Notes under the pieces: model-generated
Told to the model about the DNA's origin: nothing
Databases searched by the model: none
What the model saw: the letters and a program-made list of their open reading frames with translations, nothing else
Translations under genes and position numbers: made by a program
DNA from: Fibrobacter sp.
GTDB taxonomy: Bacteria > Fibrobacterota > Fibrobacteria > Fibrobacterales > Fibrobacteraceae
Length of the DNA: 64,000 bases
Assembly: GCA_024398875.1 (NCBI GenBank)
Contig: JAKSIJ010000001.1
Span: forward strand, 1-64,000
Direction: 5' to 3'
Shown here: in pieces, positions 34,260-42,673 of the stretch
Layout: the number at the start of each line of letters is the position of its first letter
How positions within the stretch are numbered: the stretch's first letter is position 1

Positions 34260-35663
34260 ATGACGCAGGAAATTAAATCAGAAAAACTTGATGCCATGGG
34301 GACCGCCAGCATCCCCAAGATTGTAATGCAGTTTTCCATCCCTTCCATCATCAGCATGGTGGTGGAATCCCTCTACAATATTGTAGACCGCTATTTCGTT
34401 GGTCAGGGAGTTGGATCCATCGGCATTGGCGGCATCACCATCTGCTTCCCCATCGCACTTTTCATTATGGCCATGTCCATGATTATTGGTGTTGGCGGAA
34501 ATACGCTCTTTGCCATCCGTCTAGGCGAAAAAAAATACCAGCAAGCAGCCATCATTCTCAACAACTCCTTTGTGCTCCTCATTATCATGGCGGTCTGCAC
34601 CTTCACTTTGGGGCAGATTTTTATGGAACCCTTATTACGGCTATTTGGCGCTAGCGACCAGTTATTGCCCGTGGCCTCCAGCTACATGCGGATTATCCTA
34701 TTTGGCGCCATTTTCCAAACGATTGTGCCCGGCATGAACCATTTCATCCGCAGTATGGGTCACCCAAAAACCGCAATGAGCCGCGTGATGATCGCCTGCT
34801 TCAGCAACATCGTTCTGGATTGGCTCTTCATCATGAAGTTCCGTTGGGGTATCGAGGGCGCCGCTTGGGCCACCATCATTTCTCAGGCTATCGGCGGCCT
34901 TGCCGTAATGCAGTTCTTCGTCAAGAAGACTACCCCCATCAAAATCAATCGCCGTTTCATGAAACTCAAGGCCCCCTATGTGCGAAAAATTTTCATCTTG
35001 GGGTTGCCGCCTTCCATTATGCAAATTAGCAACAGCCTCCTGAACGCCATTATGGCCTGGAGCCTCACGACCTATGGTCTTAAAAGTCTTGAGCCCATCG
35101 TCCAGAATGGCATTACCATGAATGGCGGCGACCAGGCTATTTCTGCTTTTGGAGTTCTCAACAGCGTTGTAAGCGTCATTTTTATGCCTCTCATGGGATT
35201 CATCATGGGAAGCCAGCCCATCATCGGCTATAACTTCGGCGCCAAATTATACAACCGCGTTCGTGGAACGCTGAAATTCACTTTCATCTATGCCATGGCC
35301 TTCATTCTTGTGACCTGGAGCCTGGTGCTGATTTTTACGCCTACATTTGTGGCACCCTTCGTCCCTAACGACAGAGAAATTCAAGACTTGACCTGTTGGG
35401 CCATGCACATCTTCCTCACCTGCATGCCCTTAGTGCCCGTGGGAATGGTGGCCGGCAACTTCTTCCAGGGAACCGGTAAAGCGGGCAAATCCATGTTCCT
35501 CAACGCCTGCCGCCAAATCATCATTCTCATTCCCTTCCTGCTCATCATGCCCCACTTCTTTGACCTGAAGGGAGTATTCATGGCGCAACCCATTTCGGAC
35601 ACGGTGACCGCCATCATCGCCATCGTGATGATGACTTACGAATTGAAGAAAATGCCCAAATAA
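34260..35663 (+). CDS. MATE-family efflux transporter
   Basis: A 467-residue inner-membrane transporter with 12 predicted helices in two halves, of the NorM/DinF superfamily. ATG at 34260 is chosen; the longer frame starts inside a promoter-like TATCTTTG. The N-half has PSIISMVVESLYNIVDRYFV, and the C-half QAISAFGVLNSVVSVIFMPL and MGSQPIIGYNFGAKLYNRV, as in MATE exporters that use H+ or Na+ to expel drugs or metabolites. The substrate cannot be told. No regulator gene is adjacent. Confidence 0.92.
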   Translation: MTQEIKSEKLDAMGTASIPKIVMQFSIPSIISMVVESLYNIVDRYFVGQGVGSIGIGGITICFPIALFIMAMSMIIGVGGNTLFAIRLGEKKYQQAAIILNNSFVLLIIMAVCTFTLGQIFMEPLLRLFGASDQLLPVASSYMRIILFGAIFQTIVPGMNHFIRSMGHPKTAMSRVMIACFSNIVLDWLFIMKFRWGIEGAAWATIISQAIGGLAVMQFFVKKTTPIKINRRFMKLKAPYVRKIFILGLPPSIMQISNSLLNAIMAWSLTTYGLKSLEPIVQNGITMNGGDQAISAFGVLNSVVSVIFMPLMGFIMGSQPIIGYNFGAKLYNRVRGTLKFTFIYAMAFILVTWSLVLIFTPTFVAPFVPNDREIQDLTCWAMHIFLTCMPLVPVGMVAGNFFQGTGKAGKSMFLNACRQIIILIPFLLIMPHFFDLKGVFMAQPISDTVTAIIAIVMMTYELKKMPK

Positions 35664-35693
35664 AAAAAAGCCCAGCGATTATCTCGCCAGGCC
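35662..35693 (-). terminator. Terminator of the small lipoprotein gene
   Basis: GGC-x2-GCGA pairs with TCGC-x2-GCC around a 5-nt loop; on the minus strand it is followed by eight T residues. It lies between the convergent MATE and lipoprotein genes. Confidence 0.7.
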
Positions 35694-35713
35694 AATTTCG
35701 CTAAAATTCTTTT

Positions 35714-36199
35714 TTAGAACAACTTCTTAGCAGCAGTCAGTTCGCCACCCTTCTCGTGGAAGAGCACTAGGGAACCGCCATCCACCTTGACGAAAATATC
35801 CTTCAAGGTGTTGACGATTTTTTCTTCATCAAAACCGATTTCGTTATAGGCGGTTTCGCCAATCACAATACCGAAATTCACCATATCCGGAGAAGTGTAA
35901 CGGAGGTAGGTGAGAAGGCCGGCTTCGTCATTCACCACATCGGTGGAGGTCAAGCGTTCAATCTCTTGCGGGTCGCGAGTGCTGACCAAAAGCGGGAAGA
36001 GGTTTTCCCCAAGGACCTGCTTGGAATTGAGGTAGAGGGTGTTCCCAATCATGAGGCTGATGGAATCATTCAGCACCTGGCGGACTTCAATCATCACGTC
36101 GCACTGGGAAGACATTTCCTGAATTTCCAGTTTGGAAGGGCCGCAGGCCACGAGAGCCATGGAAACCACTGCCACAAAAGCCATAAACAATTTCTTCAT
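35714..36199 (-). CDS. Small lipoprotein of unknown function
   Basis: A 161-residue lipoprotein with signal peptide KKLFMAFVAVVSMALVAC and a Gly after the lipobox Cys. The mature part has a mixed alpha/beta pattern (ISLMIGNTLYLNSKQVLGEN, MVNFGIVIGETAYNEIG) and no recognised family. It has its own terminator and stands between unrelated genes. Confidence 0.7.
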   Translation of the reverse strand: MKKLFMAFVAVVSMALVACGPSKLEIQEMSSQCDVMIEVRQVLNDSISLMIGNTLYLNSKQVLGENLFPLLVSTRDPQEIERLTSTDVVNDEAGLLTYLRYTSPDMVNFGIVIGETAYNEIGFDEEKIVNTLKDIFVKVDGGSLVLFHEKGGELTAAKKLF

Positions 36200-36270
36200 A
36201 AGATTTCCTTTTCTTGTAAGTTTATTTCTAGCGTAAAAATAAAAATTTCCGCAAGCGTGGCAAAAAGCCG

Positions 36271-37719
36271 CTACTTTCCGACGAGAACTTCGCAGAGAAT
36301 GGACTCATTTTCCGGAAATTTGCAGGACTTTTTCAGTTCTTCTTCACAATAGAGCATTTCCCGGCGGGCAAACTTCCCGAGGCCACGAGCAGATTCCCGA
36401 AGCATTTCCGCCACAAATCCCGCATTCATGTTGAGGTAGCGGTAGGCACGTTCCCCAAGCATATTGCAGGCCTCTTTAACATCCGCCGTAAAAATGACCG
36501 CAAATGCAGCACCCTCTGGAGATTCACTTGCCAGATGGCACTTGCAGAACTTCTTCATGTCGATGGAGCCCGAGTGGAGGAAGAGGGATTTTTTCAGCGG
36601 AAGGTAGCGGTACAGGCCCGGATAAACAAGGAGCACATCAAAAGCCACCACCCAAATTTTTAGAAGGCCCGCACCAAAGGCATTGAGGTTGCAGATTTCC
36701 ATCCAGCGGAGAATGGTGGAAAAATCGTCCAGACTGGCCTGCCAATGTTGAAAACTGCGGTTGCTAAGAGCACCCGGACCCAGGAAGCTGTATTCCTTAA
36801 AAAAGTATTCGTTCGGGAATTTCAATGGTGTGAGAGGGAACTCCTCACCCGCAAAGGGCTGGTTCACCACGCGACAAACTTTGATGCAGTGGTCCAAATC
36901 CGTAATGCACTCTGCCCGATTCTGCTGCAAGAAGCGTGAAGCCATGCGCCGCAGAGGGGAATTCTCCCCCGCAGAAGAGGGCTCCGCGAATGCCGGAAAT
37001 TCGCTGCGATTCGAGTAGGCAAAATCCGTCGCCATCTCATACTTCTTCAGCGCCTTGGGCATAATGGAGAGAGCCGCCAGAGGCACCTCGGTTGAAGGCA
37101 GATTTAACGCCACCGCCACATCATCATCTACAAATGCACCCAGAGGAATTGCGATTCCGCCTACAGAACGGGCCAGAATAGAAACAAGACCTGCATAGGA
37201 GCCCACATCCAATTGAACTTCATGGTAAGCCGCTTCCTTAAACCGCCACACCGCCCTATCCAATATTCCAGTTAAGAACAAAGTAATAGACGCATTTTGA
37301 ATAAATTCATTTTTCGGGAAGGCATTCTGCAAATTGGCAATCGCCGTCTTCTTCTCTTTTGCAGACTCAAAGGGAAGCGCCACCAGTTCACCAGATTCAC
37401 GGTCAAAATAATACAAGCCATCGGGAACCGTCTCTCCCTGAAGCAGCGCATACACGCCAACCGATTCCAGACAATCGGCACTAACATCATTTTTCAACTG
37501 GGAGAACACCTTGTTTAACAAGGTGGAAGAAGATGCCGTCAAGGAAAAAAGGTCGTTTTTGTTGAGGTTGCGGTTGCCACCATCGGTAGAATACCGCTTG
37601 CAGCCCTCAAAGCGTTTATCTGGCGGAGTTTGCCGTTCCCAGTGCAAAACAATGGGATCCCCCTTGGAATAAGGGGATTTGCGAATGGATTCGTGATATG
37701 CCTCGGAATAAAACGCCAT
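36271..37719 (-). CDS. Nitroreductase-family protein with two SagB-type domains
   Basis: A 482-residue cytoplasmic protein. The start at 37719 gives AFYSEAYHESIRKSPYSKG as in SagB/ThcOx proteins. The first domain has FDRESGELVALP, ITLFLTGILDRAVWRF, the FMN-site helix LDVGSYAGLVSILARSVGG and LPSTEVPLAALSI. A second, similar unit follows: RSFQHWQASLDDFSTIL, YPGLYRYLPLKKS, AAFAVIFTADVKEACNMLG and RYLNMNAGFVAEMLRESARG. SagB-type oxidoreductases use FMN to oxidise azolines in peptide natural products, but no cyclodehydratase or precursor gene is close, so the substrate is unknown. A TATATT box lies 7 nt upstream. Confidence 0.7.
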   Translation of the reverse strand: MAFYSEAYHESIRKSPYSKGDPIVLHWERQTPPDKRFEGCKRYSTDGGNRNLNKNDLFSLTASSSTLLNKVFSQLKNDVSADCLESVGVYALLQGETVPDGLYYFDRESGELVALPFESAKEKKTAIANLQNAFPKNEFIQNASITLFLTGILDRAVWRFKEAAYHEVQLDVGSYAGLVSILARSVGGIAIPLGAFVDDDVAVALNLPSTEVPLAALSIMPKALKKYEMATDFAYSNRSEFPAFAEPSSAGENSPLRRMASRFLQQNRAECITDLDHCIKVCRVVNQPFAGEEFPLTPLKFPNEYFFKEYSFLGPGALSNRSFQHWQASLDDFSTILRWMEICNLNAFGAGLLKIWVVAFDVLLVYPGLYRYLPLKKSLFLHSGSIDMKKFCKCHLASESPEGAAFAVIFTADVKEACNMLGERAYRYLNMNAGFVAEMLRESARGLGKFARREMLYCEEELKKSCKFPENESILCEVLVGK

Positions 37720-37726
37720 TTTTATG

Positions 37727-37732
37727 AATATA
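37727..37732 (-). promoter_or_regulatory. Putative -10 box TATATT for the SagB-type gene
   Basis: TATATT lies 7 nt before the ATG at 37719 with no Shine-Dalgarno. It is in the short divergent region shared with the large metalloprotease gene. Confidence 0.35.
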
Positions 37733-37799
37733 GCATAATCCAATTTGCTAAATTACGATACCATGGGGGCTTCACGGCTCCTTTTAGGGTTATTGTTCG

Positions 37800-40700
37800 A
37801 TGAACTGTTGTTTGAAATTGTTGGCTTTGGTGTGCGCCGTTTCCACCGCCGCGCTGGCTTCCGGCATTTACGGGAACCAGAGTGACATCCGTTGGAAGGC
37901 CGCCGCTACGGATCATTTCCAGTTCATTTACCCTGCCGAATACACTGACCACGCCGCACAGGTTTCCGCCTACGCCGAAGCCGTCTACGATAGCGTCGTG
38001 AGCCGCTACCGCAAGGATTTGCCCGGGCGCGTGAATGTGACCCTCAGCAATTCTCTCTACAGCAATGGCAACGCCATTCCTACGGAAAATACCGTCAACC
38101 TATGGCTCACGGACTGGGATTTCAAGCTCCGCAGCACCCACGGCTGGACTGCCGATGTCATCACCCACGAATTCAGCCACTTGGTGAGCATCGAAAACGG
38201 TAGCAAACTTCCACCCAGCATTTTTGGAGTGCAGGCCAGCTATACGGACTACTACAACGAACGCACCACCTCCGATTTCGCAACCCTGATACCATTCACT
38301 CTGCAACCGCTGTGGCTTGCGGAAGGCACCGCCCAGTATGAATCCGCCCGCATGGGCTTTGACGGCTGGGACACCCACCGCGACATGATTCTCCGCGTGG
38401 CGGCCCTGAACGATGATTTGCTCTCTCTGGAATACATGAACGATTTCGGCGACAACTCCCTGGATGCCGAGCTTGGCCCCTACAATCAGGGATTTTCTCT
38501 GGTCCGCTACATCAGCAAGCACTATGGCGAAGATGCCGTTCCTAAAATCTGGACGGAACTTTCCAAACTGCATCGGGCTACCTTGAACGGAGCCATCAAA
38601 AAAGTTTTGGGCATTAGCGAGAAGGAACTCTACGAAGCCTGGAAAGCAGAAATCACCACCGAATACAAAGCGCAAAAAGATTCCCTCGGCACACTTGTGG
38701 AAGGGACGAAAATCACCACTGACGCTTTCTGGCAAGACTTTCCCGTTGTAACCGGAAAAAGCGTCTACGGCGTTTCCAACTTTGGCGGGCCCTGGTTTGA
38801 TGGCGGTATTTTCAAGATTCCGCTGGACGAAGACAGCACGGAAGCCCTCAAGAAAGATAGCGCCAACGCTGCACTCAAAGACAGTTCCGAAGCGGGCGGT
38901 GTAGAAATCGGAGACGCCCTCATTGAACAAGAAGATTCCACGCTGGACATTACCAAGTACAGCAAGTCTGGCTTCAAGACAAAGAAGCCCTGGTTTGACA
39001 AGGGCATTGATATTTTCGAGGATTCCCTCCGCGGGCCCATTCTCGCCTACGTCAACTACCAGAACCGCGATAAGAATGGACACGCCCACTTTGACATTGG
39101 CGTTGTAGACACTAACAAGAATTCTCTGAGTTTGACTTACCTGGCCGACGCCGTCTTCCCGAGCATTGACGCCAAGGGAGAAAACCTGTATTTTGCAAGA
39201 CGGGAGAACTCCTCCACCCGATTTGTGCTGAGTAAAGTTCCATTCCCAAAGGATTTTGACAACTACACCGCTGAAGACCCTGTTGACATTTTTGTGCCCG
39301 ACGCGAAATACCGCTACTTCAACATTTTCAACCCCAAGGCAAGTCCTGACGGAAAGCAAATTCTCTTTGGATTCTTTGACGACGTGCACCGCGGTTTAGC
39401 GGTTGTGGGTAGCGACGGAAGTGGTTTTAGAATTCTGACAGACACTACGACTCAAGTGGATGAGCGCGACGGCATTTGGGCAAGCGATACGAAAATCATT
39501 TTCGCCAGCAACAAGAACAACATTTTCAACCTCTTTGAAAGGAACCTGGACGGAAGTGACGAAAGGGCGCTAACCAATGTGGTAGGCGGATCCTTTACAC
39601 CTGCGCTGGCCGAAGATACGCTCTATTTTACGGAATACGACAAAGACGGATTTTCACTCTATAAAATCGGATACAACAAGAATCATGAAAAGCAGTTCCG
39701 GGATAGTCTCGTAATCACACCACGAGACAGCATCATCCAGATTGCAGACACCGTTTGGAGCGTATGCGATACTGTTGCGGATAGCCTTGGCGCAATCCCG
39801 GACGCTGTAATCGCAAGCAAAGACAGTCTTGTTGCAAGCAAGGATAGCGCAGTCGCAAGTAAAGACAGCGCCGCAAGCGATTCCCTCCCGCAATGCGTAT
39901 CCACGCCAACCATCACCCTTCGGGATAGCACCATCACTCTCCAAGACACCTCCATTCTCAAGGTGGAAATCAAGGACAGCGCGGCCATCACTTTGCACGG
40001 AACGCTGCCACCAAAAATTCAGAAAAATATTGAGCTGGCAGACCGCGAGTTTGCCAACGCCGAAAAGGATTACAGGCCCATTCCCATGACGCCACTATTC
40101 GTCCCCATGATTGTGTTCAACGAGAATGCACCAGACCTGACCGTTTTTGGTGAAGGGCAGTTGAAAGCAAAGGTGGGATTGGCCGTTCTTCTTTCCGACC
40201 CATTAAAGAAAAATGCCGTGGAAATGGGATTGCTACTTGAAGTGGGCGAAGGCTTTGATTACATCAATGGCGACGGGCTCAACCCCGAACAAGAAAAGGA
40301 ATTCTACATCTCCTGGGAAAACCGCAGCACACCTTTTGATTTAGGCCTCACCTATTCCTACGCCAACTACACCAGCAAAGATACCGTACGGTACGAAGAT
40401 GTTCGGGCCCACGACGGCGATTCTCTGGGAATCAGCAACTACGCCATTCCCATGCAGTCCATTTCTGGGCGAATTGGCTACAGCATTTTCAAAACCATCG
40501 ATACCCTGCAGGCCGCAGTGGGCTACGACTGGGCAGATTTCAACCTCTACGAAGACGATTTCAGCTGGACCTATCAAAAGAGGCTTAGCGCCTTGATCGC
40601 TCTTGGCCTGTACGGCGATTTGGATGAAGAGAACTCCTCGGGAATTTCTGGCCAGGGTGATGGCGTATTCCTCTACTATCAATACTCCAATAGCGATCTC

Positions 40701-41384
40701 TACCGCCCAGGAACATTCGCAGAAAGTTTCTACATCACCGAGAGCGGTTCCGTAAAGCCCAAATACCGCAACTTTAACATCAACGAAGTGGGCATCAATC
40801 TCTACGGCAGCGTTCAAAGTCCGCTTACAGGAGCGCGGCTCGCCGCAGGCGGAAAGTTGAGCGGCATCATCAAATGGAACACCAACGCCAAAGAAGACAC
40901 GCTGGATTCCTACTACTACAGCCCCGTCTTGCTGGAAGGTTATCCTTACTTGCGGAGTAACGAAGACTTCACCCTCGCCGGAACGAAAACCGCCATGGCA
41001 GAAGTCCACTACCTCTTCCCCATCTATGACGATTGGCGAAAGAGCCTCTGGATTTTCTCCACCCGAGATTTCTACTTCGATGTATTCGCCCAGACAGGTG
41101 CCGCCTGGAACACCAAGTGGTTTGATGCAGACAAATTAAAAGACCATGATTTCTGGGACAGGTCTGTTGGATTCAGCCTGCGCATGAGCAACAAATTATT
41201 CTACAGCATTCCGTTGGATATTTCCCTCACGCTGGCACGAGGCTTAAGCCGCATTGGCGAAGCAGAGGATTTAACCGGCGGAAGAAAGCTCACGCCTATC
41301 GATTTGCCGCTATTGCCTAATAGCGTCGCACCCACTCGCATCAAGTTTGCGATTGGAATGGGATTTGTGAATAGCTGGCAGTAA
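37800..41384 (+). CDS. Exported metalloprotease/beta-propeller/outer-membrane barrel protein
   Basis: A 1194-residue exported protein. The signal peptide is CCLKLLALVCAVSTAALA. The gluzincin-type zinc site is THEFSH, with HExxH at residues 123-127 and the third ligand Glu175 in WLAEGTAQYES. A propeller-like part (PD40/TolB style: NPKASPDGKQILFGF, ASDTKIIFASNKNNIF) follows at about residues 440-630, then an unusual Lys-Asp-Ser repeat linker (VASKDSAVASKDSAAS). The last 430 residues are alternating beta strands with Tyr/Phe ends (YLFPIYDDWRKSLWIFST, FDVFAQTGAAW), like a BamA/Omp85 or patatin-type barrel. It may be a protease tethered to its own outer-membrane pore. The start follows a divergent region with no clear Shine-Dalgarno. 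Confidence 0.75.
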   Translation: MNCCLKLLALVCAVSTAALASGIYGNQSDIRWKAAATDHFQFIYPAEYTDHAAQVSAYAEAVYDSVVSRYRKDLPGRVNVTLSNSLYSNGNAIPTENTVNLWLTDWDFKLRSTHGWTADVITHEFSHLVSIENGSKLPPSIFGVQASYTDYYNERTTSDFATLIPFTLQPLWLAEGTAQYESARMGFDGWDTHRDMILRVAALNDDLLSLEYMNDFGDNSLDAELGPYNQGFSLVRYISKHYGEDAVPKIWTELSKLHRATLNGAIKKVLGISEKELYEAWKAEITTEYKAQKDSLGTLVEGTKITTDAFWQDFPVVTGKSVYGVSNFGGPWFDGGIFKIPLDEDSTEALKKDSANAALKDSSEAGGVEIGDALIEQEDSTLDITKYSKSGFKTKKPWFDKGIDIFEDSLRGPILAYVNYQNRDKNGHAHFDIGVVDTNKNSLSLTYLADAVFPSIDAKGENLYFARRENSSTRFVLSKVPFPKDFDNYTAEDPVDIFVPDAKYRYFNIFNPKASPDGKQILFGFFDDVHRGLAVVGSDGSGFRILTDTTTQVDERDGIWASDTKIIFASNKNNIFNLFERNLDGSDERALTNVVGGSFTPALAEDTLYFTEYDKDGFSLYKIGYNKNHEKQFRDSLVITPRDSIIQIADTVWSVCDTVADSLGAIPDAVIASKDSLVASKDSAVASKDSAASDSLPQCVSTPTITLRDSTITLQDTSILKVEIKDSAAITLHGTLPPKIQKNIELADREFANAEKDYRPIPMTPLFVPMIVFNENAPDLTVFGEGQLKAKVGLAVLLSDPLKKNAVEMGLLLEVGEGFDYINGDGLNPEQEKEFYISWENRSTPFDLGLTYSYANYTSKDTVRYEDVRAHDGDSLGISNYAIPMQSISGRIGYSIFKTIDTLQAAVGYDWADFNLYEDDFSWTYQKRLSALIALGLYGDLDEENSSGISGQGDGVFLYYQYSNSDLYRPGTFAESFYITESGSVKPKYRNFNINEVGINLYGSVQSPLTGARLAAGGKLSGIIKWNTNAKEDTLDSYYYSPVLLEGYPYLRSNEDFTLAGTKTAMAEVHYLFPIYDDWRKSLWIFSTRDFYFDVFAQTGAAWNTKWFDADKLKDHDFWDRSVGFSLRMSNKLFYSIPLDISLTLARGLSRIGEAEDLTGGRKLTPIDLPLLPNSVAPTRIKFAIGMGFVNSWQ

Positions 41385-41405
41385 AAGCGCGTCTCTAGTT
41401 TTCAG

Positions 41406-42488
41406 CTATTTCACGCAGCGAATACTTTTTTCATCATAGGTATCTACGAGAAAATCAGAGCAGTAGTTGCCCTCGCCATCATCCCATTCGTAACCACACC
41501 TTATGGGGTATCCGCCTGTCTGCACCGAGGACCAGAAATCTCCGGTATCATAAATATCTGCGGCACTCGCATTAGCCCTATTGCTCAAAAGGGTATTCCA
41601 TTCCGTCACAGTGGGAATGTGCCAACCCGGTGGACATATTCCTTGAACGATTTGTCCATCAGGAACCTTTGTACTCTTTTCTGCTTCGCTAAAGCCCATG
41701 GTATAATACCACGTGGCTCCGTACGACATTTCCAAGTTGGCAAATACAGGCATGTTTTCTGCCATCCAAGTTTTACCATTTATGGTAACGATGTTGAGAC
41801 AGTAATCAGGAATACCCTCATCAGGGTCCGCAGGAACAAAATAATCCGTCGTTTTGCAATCATGTCCCCAAATCGTCTGGAAAGGTTTCCATATAGCATC
41901 GGGTTCACAAAATCCACCACTACATATAGGCTCGCAGCGATATTTAATGCCATTTTCATCCCGAAAATAACTTGTGTTGTAAATGTATGCGCTAGAAGGG
42001 CCACATACCGTATTAGCAATGCTTGTAGTACCACCACCGCTACCAGTTCCTGTGCCAGCATCTGAACCCGATGTCTCAGGACCTGAACTTATGCCATCAT
42101 CCGAAGGAGGAATGTTCGGTACATCCGGAACCGTCTGAGGAACCCACTGACCTCCCTGGCAAATCAAGCCGTCAATAACGGATCCGTCAATGCAACCAGT
42201 TATATCAAATCTCGGCTCGCCACCCAAAGTACCAGCGACAAACCACTGGTTACTCGCGCAACTGTAGATGTATGTGCCATCATTCTTTTGAGCACCCTCA
42301 ACACAACCAACCCATGCCCATCCACCACCAGAACAGGCATAATTTTCAACACCGTCAGAATTAAGCTCACCTTCCGCACAGCCTTCGGACCCACCGACAG
42401 AAATCGCGCCATCATTTCCACCACAGGCGACCAGTACCAATGTTGCCCATAGACCCATTGAGAAAATTGATATTCCTTTTTTCGTCAT
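41406..42488 (-). CDS. FISUMP lipoprotein with Cys-rich repeats
   Basis: A 360-residue lipoprotein; the signal peptide ends in LWATLVLVAC. After it come three units of about 25 residues with the pattern GC-x2-G-x-DG-x-Y-x-C-x3-W (for example GCVEGAQKNDGTYIYSC), then a Pro/Ser/Gly linker, and a C-terminal FISUMP domain with TINGKTWMAENM, CPPGWHIPTVTEWNTLLS, GDFWSSVQTGG and EKSIRCVK. The Cys-rich units may be a binding module held by disulfides. It has a perfect sigma-70 promoter (see the promoter entry) and GGAAAG before the ATG. It is a second FISUMP protein, not tied to the mobile element. Confidence 0.82.
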   Translation of the reverse strand: MTKKGISIFSMGLWATLVLVACGGNDGAISVGGSEGCAEGELNSDGVENYACSGGGWAWVGCVEGAQKNDGTYIYSCASNQWFVAGTLGGEPRFDITGCIDGSVIDGLICQGGQWVPQTVPDVPNIPPSDDGISSGPETSGSDAGTGTGSGGGTTSIANTVCGPSSAYIYNTSYFRDENGIKYRCEPICSGGFCEPDAIWKPFQTIWGHDCKTTDYFVPADPDEGIPDYCLNIVTINGKTWMAENMPVFANLEMSYGATWYYTMGFSEAEKSTKVPDGQIVQGICPPGWHIPTVTEWNTLLSNRANASAADIYDTGDFWSSVQTGGYPIRCGYEWDDGEGNYCSDFLVDTYDEKSIRCVK

Positions 42489-42528
42489 TTTCTTTCCATT
42501 TCGATTATATTATTCACGAGATAAAACG

Positions 42529-42557
42529 ATTATAGTTTAAAGATTCGAGGCTGTCAA
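42529..42557 (-). promoter_or_regulatory. Perfect sigma-70 promoter inside an inverted repeat
   Basis: On the minus strand TTGACA (42552-42557) and TATAAT (42529-42534) are separated by exactly 17 nt, about 40 nt before the FISUMP lipoprotein ATG. The -35 box is part of an inverted repeat, TGTCAAGTT at 42552-42560 and AACTTGACA at 42572-42580. A second inverted repeat, TTTGTGC/GCACAAA, is at 42588-42606. These may be operators. Confidence 0.7.
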
Positions 42558-42673
42558 GTTTTTCATATGCGAACTTGACAAGCTGCCTTTGTGCAAAGCG
42601 CACAAACTATGCGTGGAAGCGAAATTTTGTTGCAAATATTGCATTTTCCCGCAAATTCAGCAGGTTCAAAAAG

